Shown piece after piece: positions 57,822-64,000 of a stretch of DNA of 64,000 nt. Each line of letters starts with the position of its first letter. The stretch's first letter is position 1. Both the position numbers and the translations under genes were made by a program. The DNA comes from Streptomyces sp. ISL-100. Lineage in GTDB: Bacteria > Actinomycetota > Actinomycetes > Streptomycetales > Streptomycetaceae. The notes under the pieces were generated by a model. The model saw only the letters and a list, made by a program, of their open reading frames with translations, was not told the origin of the DNA and made no database searches. The stretch spans positions 20,317 through 84,316 of the forward strand of contig NZ_JAGGOK010000016.1 in the NCBI RefSeq assembly GCF_018614615.1. The letters run 5' to 3'.

Positions 57822-58247
57822 ATGAACCGCATCGTCCGTGCCGCAGTCTGTGCCGCCGCCGTCACCGGCCTCGTTCTCGGTCTGGGGGCCTGCTCCGAGG
57901 CAACCGAAGCAGCAAAGAAGGAGTCCGCGGAGCAGGTCGACAAGGCCATCGACGAGAAGTACGAAGTCACGTACGAAGTCACGGGTAAGAACGTCGACTC
58001 CATCGAGTTCGCGGGCGGCGGGGGCACGGCGATGGACCCGAAGATGGAGACGGTCAAGAAGCCGGCGCTGCCTTGGAAGAAGACGGTCACGCTGCGCGGC
58101 ATCATGCCGCCCGCCGTCTCCCCGATCAGCTTCGAGGCCACGGCCGACCTGACGTGCAAGGTTGTCTACAAGGGCGAGACGATCAAGGAAGCTACCGGTG
58201 AGAAGGCCCTGCTCGGCTGCATCGCCGTCTCTCCGATCGTGAAGTAA
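57822..58247 (+). CDS. Lipoprotein with MmpS-like beta domain, 141 aa
   Basis: The signal sequence MNRIVRAAVCAAAVTGLVLG ends in a lipobox LGAC (Cys about residue 26), so the protein should be lipidated and surface-tethered. After a helical spacer (TEAAKKESAEQVDKAIDEKY) comes a beta sandwich: VTYEVTGKNVDSIEFAGGGG, PALPWKKTVTLRG, SFEATADLTCKVVYKGETIK, KALLGCIAVSP, with a probable disulfide. The order of strands and the LPW motif match the MmpS/DUF4333-type fold. ATG 57822 follows GGGGGGATCTCAC. Position beside the SWIM/AAA cassette may be coincidental. Confidence 0.78.
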   Translation: MNRIVRAAVCAAAVTGLVLGLGACSEATEAAKKESAEQVDKAIDEKYEVTYEVTGKNVDSIEFAGGGGTAMDPKMETVKKPALPWKKTVTLRGIMPPAVSPISFEATADLTCKVVYKGETIKEATGEKALLGCIAVSPIVK

Positions 58248-58353
58248 CGGCTGTGGGTTCGTTGCCATTTGGGCCCTGAGCTGCGGCGACGGTCGATTGT
58301 CAGTGGCGTGGTGCACGGTGGATCCCACATCCGGGAAATCTGGAGGGGGATCC

Positions 58354-59475
58354 ATGACCACGCCCGAAATCAAGTCCGGCGTACGAGCGGACGGCGGCGA
58401 GGCCCTGCGGCCGCATGCCGAGGACGCCTTCGCCGACGAGCTCAAGGCGCTGGCCGCGGCCGACGACCGGCCGCGGCCCGCCAGATGGCTGCTCTCACCG
58501 TGGGCCGTGGCGACGTACCTGCTCGGTGGCACCCTGCCCGACGGCACGGTGATCACGCCGAAGTACGTGGGACCGCGCCGGATCGTCGAAGTCGCCGTCA
58601 CCACGCTCGCAACGGACAGGGCGCTGCTGCTGCTCGGTGTTCCGGGCACCGCCAAGACCTGGGTGTCCGAGCATCTCGCGGCGGCCGTCAGCGGCGACTC
58701 GACCCTGTTGGTGCAGGGCACGGCCGGGACCCCCGAGGAAGCCATCCGTTACGGGTGGAACTACGCCCGGCTGCTCGCCCACGGGCCGAGCCGCGACGCG
58801 CTCGTGCCCAGTCCCGTCATGCGGGCCATGGCCGACGGCATGACCGCGCGGGTTGAAGAGCTCACCCGAATCCCGGCCGACGTGCAGGACACCCTGATCA
58901 CGATCCTGTCGGAAAAGACGCTGCCCATTCCTGAGTTGGGGCAGGAGCAGCAGGCCGTCCGTGGGTTCAATCTGATCGCCACCGCCAATGACCGCGACCG
59001 CGGGGTAAATGATCTGTCCAGCGCACTGCGTCGCCGGTTCAATACCGTGGTGCTGCCGCTGCCCGAGAGCGCGGAGGCCGAGGTCGACATCGTGGCGCGG
59101 CGGGTCGACCAGATCGGGCGCTCTCTCGACCTGCCGGCCGCGCCCGACGGCTTCGACGAGATCCGGCGCGTGGTCACCGTCTTCCGCGAGCTGCGCGACG
59201 GCGTCACGGCCGACGGCCGTACGAAGGTCAAGTCGCCCTCGGGCACGCTCTCCACGGCCGAGGCGATCTCCGTCGTGACGGGGGGTCTGGCACTCGCCGC
59301 TCACTTCGGGGACGGCGTGCTGCGTTCCGGTGACGTGGCGGCCGGGCTCGTCGGTGCGGTCGTTCGCGACCCTGCGGCGGACCGGGTCATCTGGCAGGAG
59401 TACCTGGAGACGGTCGTTCGCGAGCGGGACGGCTGGAAGGACTTCTACCGAGCCTGCCGGGAGGTCTCGGGATGA
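58354..59475 (+). CDS. MoxR-type AAA+ ATPase, 373 aa
   Basis: A MoxR-family AAA+ protein: Walker A GVPGTAKT near residue 97, preceded by RALLLLGV, a Walker B-like region RIPADVQDTLITILSEKTLP, sensor 1 NLIATANDRDRGVNDLSSAL and the Arg-finger region RRRFNTVVLPLP. MoxR ATPases work with VWA-domain partners as metal-insertion or protein-remodelling chaperones. The next gene, which overlaps by 4 bp (ATGA), encodes such a VWA domain. It resembles E. coli YehL. ATG 58354 follows GGAGGGGGATCC. Confidence 0.92.
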   Translation: MTTPEIKSGVRADGGEALRPHAEDAFADELKALAAADDRPRPARWLLSPWAVATYLLGGTLPDGTVITPKYVGPRRIVEVAVTTLATDRALLLLGVPGTAKTWVSEHLAAAVSGDSTLLVQGTAGTPEEAIRYGWNYARLLAHGPSRDALVPSPVMRAMADGMTARVEELTRIPADVQDTLITILSEKTLPIPELGQEQQAVRGFNLIATANDRDRGVNDLSSALRRRFNTVVLPLPESAEAEVDIVARRVDQIGRSLDLPAAPDGFDEIRRVVTVFRELRDGVTADGRTKVKSPSGTLSTAEAISVVTGGLALAAHFGDGVLRSGDVAAGLVGAVVRDPAADRVIWQEYLETVVRERDGWKDFYRACREVSG

Positions 59476-62400
59476 CGGCTGGGTCTGGTCCTCTGTTGCT
59501 GGGCGTGCGCCACCACGGGCCCGGCTCGGCCCGCGCGGTGCGCGGGGCGCTCGACGCCTCGCGGCCCCGGGCTGTACTGATCGAAGGACCGTCCGAGGCC
59601 GACGCGTTGCTGCCGCTCGCGGCCGACGAGGCGATGCGCCCGCCCGTGGCCCTGCTCGCGCACGTCACGGACGCCCCGCGGCGGGCCGCGTTCTGGCCGC
59701 TGGCCGAGTTCTCGCCGGAGTGGGTCGCGATCCGCTGGGCGCTCGGACACGGCGTACCGGTCCGCTTCATCGACCTTCCGGCGGCGCACTCGCTGGCGCT
59801 GAGCGAGGAGGGTGCCGAGGGGGCGGAGGGCGAGGAGGGGGTGGAGGCCCTTGCCGTCGATCCGGTTGGGGCGCTCGCCGAGGCTGCCGGGTACGACGAT
59901 CCCGAGCGGTGGTGGGAGGACGTGGTCGAGCATCGCGGGAGCGGGGGCGACGCCGATCCTTTCGCGCCGTTCGAGGCGCTCGCGGAGGCCATGGGCGCCC
60001 TGCGCGAGACGTACGGAGACGGAGGGCACGCCCGCGACCGGGTACGCGAGGCGTACATGAGGCTCCAGCTGCGGGCCGCTCGCAAGGAGTTCGGTGACGA
60101 CTTCGCCGTGGTCTGCGGCGCGTGGCACCTGCCCGCGCTCGGCGAGAAGGTCGCGACCGCCACCGCCGACCGGGCGCTGCTCAAGGGCCTGCCCAGGATC
60201 AGGGCCGAGATGACGTGGGTGCCCTGGACGCACCGCAGGCTGGCCCGGCGCAGTGGATACGGCGCGGGCATCGAATCGCCCGGCTGGTACGGGCATCTCT
60301 TCGGTGCACAGGACCGTCCTGTCGAGCGCTGGATGACCAAGGTCGCCGGGCTGCTGCGGGGCGAAGACCGATTGGTTTCCTCCGCCCACGTCATCGAGGC
60401 CGTTCGGCTCGCCGAAACGCTCGCCGTCATGCGCGGCCGGCCGCTCGCGGGCCTCACCGAGACGACCGACGCCGTGCGGGCGGTGATGTGCGAAGGATCG
60501 GACGTACCGCTGGCTCTCGTCCACGACAGGCTCGTTGTCGGCGACGTGCTTGGGGAAGTCCCGGACTCGGCGCCCGCCGTTCCGCTGCAACGTGATCTGG
60601 CGCGGACACAGCGGAGCCTGCGGCTGAAGCCCGAGGCCAACGAGCGTGAGCTGGAACTCGATCTGCGGAAGGAGACAGACGCGGCGCGCAGCCGGCTGCT
60701 GCACCGGCTGCGGCTGCTGTCCATCGGCTGGGGTGAGCCGGCGGAGGCGCGGGGGAGTACGGGGACGTTCCGGGAGACCTGGCGGCTGCGCTGGGAGCCC
60801 GAGCTGTCGGTACGGGTCGCGGAGGCCGGGGTGTGGGGCACCACCGTGCTCTCTGCCGCAACCGCCAAGGCCGAGTCCCAGGCCGTGTCGGCCACCGTGC
60901 TCGCCGACGTCACCGCGCTCGCCGAGCGGTGCCTTCTGGCCGAACTGCCCGATGCCCTCCCTGTGGTCATGCGGGCCCTCGCCGACCGCGCGGCGCTGGA
61001 CGCGGACGTCGGCCACCTCGCCCAGGCGCTGCCCGCGCTCGCCCGTTCGCTGCGGTACGGCGACGTACGCGCCACGGACACGGTGGCGATGGGGGAGGTG
61101 ACGGCAGGTCTCGCGGAGCGGATCTGCGTGGGGCTGCCACCCGCATGTACCGGCCTCGACGCGGACGGTGCGGCGGACATGCGCCGCCACCTCGACGCGG
61201 TCCACGCGGCGATCGGCCTCCTGGCGGAGACGGCGCCGGGCAAGCGCCTTGATGTGCGGGGGCGTTGGTCGGCAGTGCTGAGGACTCTCTGCGGGCGGGA
61301 CAGCGTGGGAGGGGTGATTCGCGGCCGGGCGGTGCGGTTGCTGCTGGACGACGGCAGGCTCGGGGACGACGAGGCTGCGCGCCTCATGGGGCTCGCGCTG
61401 TCGCCCGGGACGCCGCCGGCCGATGCCGCGGCCTGGATCGAGGGCTTCGTCGGCGGAGCCGCTGGGGGAGGAATGCTCCTCGTGCACGACGAGCGGCTCC
61501 TCGGCCTGGTGGACGCCTGGCTGACGGGCGTGCCCGGCGCCGCGTTCACCGACGTACTGCCGCTGCTGCGCCGCACGTTCTCGGCGTACGAACCGGGAGT
61601 GCGGCGGACTTTGGGCGAACTGGTCCGGCGCGGCCCGTCCGCCGCGCGCCGCCAGGCACGGACGGAGCCATGCGCCCCCGGCTTTGGACCGGGCCTCGAC
61701 GAGCAGCGTGCGGATGGGGTGCTGCCGGTGCTGAGACTGGTGCTCGGGGAAGAATCAGCCCCTCCGGCGCCGGCACATTCAGCCCCTCCGGCCTTTGGGG
61801 AGCGGGGCCCGGGGCGGAGCCCCAGCTACGGGGAACGGCTCGCCGCAGGCGCCCCCAGCCCTGCCTTGGACGCACGCGGCGGCGCCAACGACGAGGAGCG
61901 GCTGCGGCGGTGGCGGCTTGTGCTGGGCGGGGAGGCGGCCGACGGGACCGGGTGCGCGCTCGGCGGTCAGGACGCCGCCATGGACGCGGCGTTGGGCGCG
62001 CTGTACGGGGGCGGGCGCGTCGCAGCCGGGAGTCCGGCCGGCCGCTCGGCCGGGCTCGGCGCCTCCGCGCCGTCCGTCGCGCGCTGGCTCGGCGACATCC
62101 GTACGTACTTCCCGAGCTCCGTCGTGCAAGTCATGCAGCGCGACGCCATTGAGCGCCTGGGACTGTCGGCGCTCCTGCTGGAGCCCGAGATGCTGGAGGC
62201 CGTCGAGGCGGACGTCCACCTCGTCGGGACGCTGCTCTCGCTCAACAAGGCGATGCCCGAGACGACCCGGGAAACGGCGCGCGCCGTCGTCCGAAAGGTC
62301 GTCGACGACCTGGAGAAGCGACTCGCCACCCGCACCAGGGCCACCCTCACCGGCGCCCTCGACCGCAGCGCCCGCGTCAACCGCCCCCGCCACCGCGACA

Positions 62401-63041
62401 TCGACTGGGACCGGACCATCCGGGCCAACCTGAAGAACTACCTTCCCGAGTACGGGACGGTCGTCCCCGAGCGGCTCGTCGGGTACGGGCGGGCGTCGCA
62501 GTCCGTGAAGAAGGACGTCGTCCTGTGCATCGACCAGTCCGGGTCGATGGCGGCGTCGGTCGTCTATGCGTCGGTGTTCGGTGCGGTCCTCGCCTCCATG
62601 CGCTCGATCAACACCCGCCTCGTCGTCTTCGACACCGCTGTCGTGGATCTCACCGATCAGCTGGACGATCCGGTCGACGTCCTCTTCGGTATGCAGCTCG
62701 GCGGCGGTACGGACATCAACCGGGCCCTCGCGTACTGCCAGTCGCAGATCACCCGGCCTGCCGACACCGTCGTCGTGCTGATCAGCGACCTCTACGAGGG
62801 CGGCATACGGGACGAGATGCTGAAGCGGGTCGCGGCGCTGAAGGCGTCGGGAGTGCAGTTCGTGGTCCTGCTCGCGCTCTCGGACGAAGGCGCCCCCGCC
62901 TACGACCGTGAGCACGCGGCAGCTCTCGCTGCCCTCGGGGCCCCGGCCTTCGCCTGTACGCCGGACCTGTTTCCGGAGGTGATGGCGGCGGCGATCGAAA
63001 AACGGCCCCTGCCCATACCCGACATGGCGACTCATCAGTAA
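59472..63041 (+). CDS. DUF5682-VWA fusion protein, 1189 aa
   Basis: Residues 1-~755 are DUF5682: VRHHGPGSARAVRGALDASR, VLIEGPSEADALLPL, VRFIDLPAAHSLAL, VVCGAWHLPALGEK and long helical repeats. Residues ~800-1189 form a VWA protein: LRRWRLVLGGEAADGTGC, WLGDIRTYFPSSVVQVMQRD, then the MIDAS at D1021 (CIDQSGSMAAS), GGGTDINRAL and LISDLYEGG. In relatives I know these are two genes. Here the frame runs through ~40 low-complexity residues (PPAPAHSAPPAFGERGPGRS) coded by a degenerate copy of a dispersed intergenic element. MIDAS residues are intact. ATGA overlap with the AAA gene indicates coupled translation and a joint complex. Confidence 0.85.
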   Translation: MTAGSGPLLLGVRHHGPGSARAVRGALDASRPRAVLIEGPSEADALLPLAADEAMRPPVALLAHVTDAPRRAAFWPLAEFSPEWVAIRWALGHGVPVRFIDLPAAHSLALSEEGAEGAEGEEGVEALAVDPVGALAEAAGYDDPERWWEDVVEHRGSGGDADPFAPFEALAEAMGALRETYGDGGHARDRVREAYMRLQLRAARKEFGDDFAVVCGAWHLPALGEKVATATADRALLKGLPRIRAEMTWVPWTHRRLARRSGYGAGIESPGWYGHLFGAQDRPVERWMTKVAGLLRGEDRLVSSAHVIEAVRLAETLAVMRGRPLAGLTETTDAVRAVMCEGSDVPLALVHDRLVVGDVLGEVPDSAPAVPLQRDLARTQRSLRLKPEANERELELDLRKETDAARSRLLHRLRLLSIGWGEPAEARGSTGTFRETWRLRWEPELSVRVAEAGVWGTTVLSAATAKAESQAVSATVLADVTALAERCLLAELPDALPVVMRALADRAALDADVGHLAQALPALARSLRYGDVRATDTVAMGEVTAGLAERICVGLPPACTGLDADGAADMRRHLDAVHAAIGLLAETAPGKRLDVRGRWSAVLRTLCGRDSVGGVIRGRAVRLLLDDGRLGDDEAARLMGLALSPGTPPADAAAWIEGFVGGAAGGGMLLVHDERLLGLVDAWLTGVPGAAFTDVLPLLRRTFSAYEPGVRRTLGELVRRGPSAARRQARTEPCAPGFGPGLDEQRADGVLPVLRLVLGEESAPPAPAHSAPPAFGERGPGRSPSYGERLAAGAPSPALDARGGANDEERLRRWRLVLGGEAADGTGCALGGQDAAMDAALGALYGGGRVAAGSPAGRSAGLGASAPSVARWLGDIRTYFPSSVVQVMQRDAIERLGLSALLLEPEMLEAVEADVHLVGTLLSLNKAMPETTRETARAVVRKVVDDLEKRLATRTRATLTGALDRSARVNRPRHRDIDWDRTIRANLKNYLPEYGTVVPERLVGYGRASQSVKKDVVLCIDQSGSMAASVVYASVFGAVLASMRSINTRLVVFDTAVVDLTDQLDDPVDVLFGMQLGGGTDINRALAYCQSQITRPADTVVVLISDLYEGGIRDEMLKRVAALKASGVQFVVLLALSDEGAPAYDREHAAALAALGAPAFACTPDLFPEVMAAAIEKRPLPIPDMATHQ
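61752..61826 (+). repeat. Dispersed intergenic element, copy 2, inside the DUF5682-VWA gene
   Basis: CATTCAGCCCCTCCGGCC followed by TTTGGGGAGCGGGGCCCGGG and GGAGCCCCAG (61776-61824) matches the intergenic element at 54402-54453. TCAGCCCCTCCGG occurs twice (61754 and 61778), as if the element had been partly duplicated. It encodes the junction of the two fused domains. Confidence 0.72.
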
Positions 63042-63128
63042 CATGCGATTTGCATGACCCCAGGAGGGCCGTGCGAGCATCAGCCGTCGTTCCGTCACCT
63101 CCGTCCCCCTTCGAAGGCGTTTCTCCTC

Positions 63129-63986
63129 GTGACTGCCGTAGTCGCTCACCCCCTTGCCGCCCCGCGCGTACCGCGCCGGGCGGGTCGGCGGCGTGCGCTG
63201 CGGGTGGTGTTCTTGCTGGGGGGTCTGCTGGCGTTGGGCTTTTTGTGGGGCGGGCAGGCGTACGCCGTCGAGGCGCCGCTGCCGGCGCCTGACTCCGCTG
63301 CTGTCGTGACACCGGCGCAGAAGGCTGTGCCGCAGAAGCCGTTGGCGCAGCCGGTGCTCGATGCCGCACAGGCCGTGCGTGAGGCCGTGGAGCCGGTGGC
63401 CGATGCTGTACTGCGGGTCACTCGGCCCGTCGGTGAGCTGAAGGACCGCGTGGCGGAGCATCGGCCGGGCGTGCCCGAGCTGCCGGCGCCGCCCGCTCTG
63501 CCGGCGCCGGGGCCTGTGGTGGCCGCACAGAAGCCGCCCGTATCGGAACGGCCTGTACGTGGACTGCCCGTGTCCGACGGGCCTGTGGGGGCGGCGTCGT
63601 CTCCCGGCGCCGGTCCGGAGCCGGTCAGGTCCATGGGGTCCGCGAGCGACACGTCCGCCGACGGCATCGCGGGCGTGGGCTTGGGCGTGGGCGACAGGGG
63701 CGCGTACCAGTACGACGTCTCCGGCCTAAACCTTGCTCCGCACCCGAGCCCCGGCCTCGCTGACTGCGGGGAGGCCGCGCCCCTGGAGGCGCCTGCCGGG
63801 CCGTGCGGTGACGGCGTATGGCAGTCAGCCGGTGACGGGACTTCCTCGCGCTCCGGCGACCAGCACACGGCCGCGGCCGCGTTCGCGGACGGCGCCCGGT
63901 TCGGGCTGGTGCGCGGGGCAACGCTGCCGGCGACCACCTCACCGACGTACGACCGACCGCACCAGATCCTCGAATTTCCCGGCTAG
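63129..63986 (+). CDS. Secreted or membrane-tethered protein of unknown function, 285 aa
   Basis: The N-terminus has a basic region and one hydrophobic segment (LRVVFLLGGLLALGFLWGGQ) ending in AYAVEAP, a likely signal peptide cleaved after AYA. A helical part (LDAAQAVREAVEPVADAVLR, VTRPVGELKDRVAEHRPGV) is followed by Pro-rich and Gly/Ser-rich linkers and a C-terminal region with two Cys pairs (ADCGEAAPLEAPAGPCGDGV) and FADGARFGLVRGATLPATTS. No family recognised. GTG 63129 is chosen because it directly precedes the basic n-region; an ATG at 63054 is also in frame. The gene is complete, ending 14 bp before the window edge. Confidence 0.7.
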   Translation: MTAVVAHPLAAPRVPRRAGRRRALRVVFLLGGLLALGFLWGGQAYAVEAPLPAPDSAAVVTPAQKAVPQKPLAQPVLDAAQAVREAVEPVADAVLRVTRPVGELKDRVAEHRPGVPELPAPPALPAPGPVVAAQKPPVSERPVRGLPVSDGPVGAASSPGAGPEPVRSMGSASDTSADGIAGVGLGVGDRGAYQYDVSGLNLAPHPSPGLADCGEAAPLEAPAGPCGDGVWQSAGDGTSSRSGDQHTAAAAFADGARFGLVRGATLPATTSPTYDRPHQILEFPG

Positions 63987-64000
63987 AAGTGCACTGAAAA

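Overview
The window is high-GC actinobacterial chromosome and almost certainly comes from a Streptomyces. GC at third codon positions is very high, many genes start with GTG, and the order whiD, bldM, shbA, guaB, guaB3, glpD, kinase cluster, guaA, pcrA, icmB matches what I recall of the core region around SCO4767-SCO4800 of S. coelicolor. Species identity was not determined and no database was searched. All functional names come from motifs and family memory.

Layout. 1-3.3 kb: the end of a DUF2264 protein, then an SDR, a MOSC protein and a divergent LysR regulator. 3.3-5.5 kb: developmental regulators whiD and bldM, divergent, with an exact sigma-BldN-type promoter in front of bldM, followed by shbA. 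5.6-8.4 kb: guaB and the guaB-like guaB3, each followed by a strong hairpin terminator. 8.4-12.5 kb: a gene fragment, a small membrane protein, a nucleotide-sugar dehydrogenase homologue lacking its catalytic Cys, a cluster of DnaA boxes, and glpD. 12.7-19.3 kb: three consecutive membrane Ser/Thr kinase-type proteins, the middle one a clear pseudokinase. 19.4-24.2 kb: succinate-semialdehyde dehydrogenase, a GMC oxidoreductase, and an LAETG-anchored surface protein. 24.9-25.4 kb: chorismate mutase preceded by a leader peptide with a Phe-Leu-Phe-Thr-Tyr run and a terminator-like hairpin.

25.4-28.8 kb is an accessory island between perfect 22-bp direct repeats. It carries a dead tyrosine integrase at its right end and a small cassette: an XRE regulator with a beta-rich C-terminal domain, an array of GGCGTCA operators, two small Cys-motif proteins and a methyltransferase. 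guaA follows at once. 30.5-37.8 kb: Uma2, class II aldolase, membrane proteins, DoxX, and a PspC-protein/PspC-histidine kinase/LuxR regulator set resembling an envelope-stress system. 37.8-43.4 kb is a decaying zone: a MerR gene with an in-frame TAG beside an intact MFS target and operator, an ATP-binding gene with an in-frame TAG, a collapsed XRE-DUF5753-DUF397 locus, and a membrane gene between 100-bp inverted repeats.

43.5-52.5 kb holds cell-wall enzymes: two NlpC/P60 proteins, one behind a c-di-AMP (ydaO-type) riboswitch, and an M23 peptidase, with pcrA helicase between them. 52.7-54.4 kb: a lipase-like hydrolase and icmB. 54.5-63.0 kb: a two-armed SWIM / DUF5691 and MoxR-AAA / DUF5682-VWA cassette resembling E. 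coli yehLMPQ, poorly understood; its DUF5682 and VWA parts are fused here across a repeated intergenic element. The window closes with a secreted protein of unknown function.
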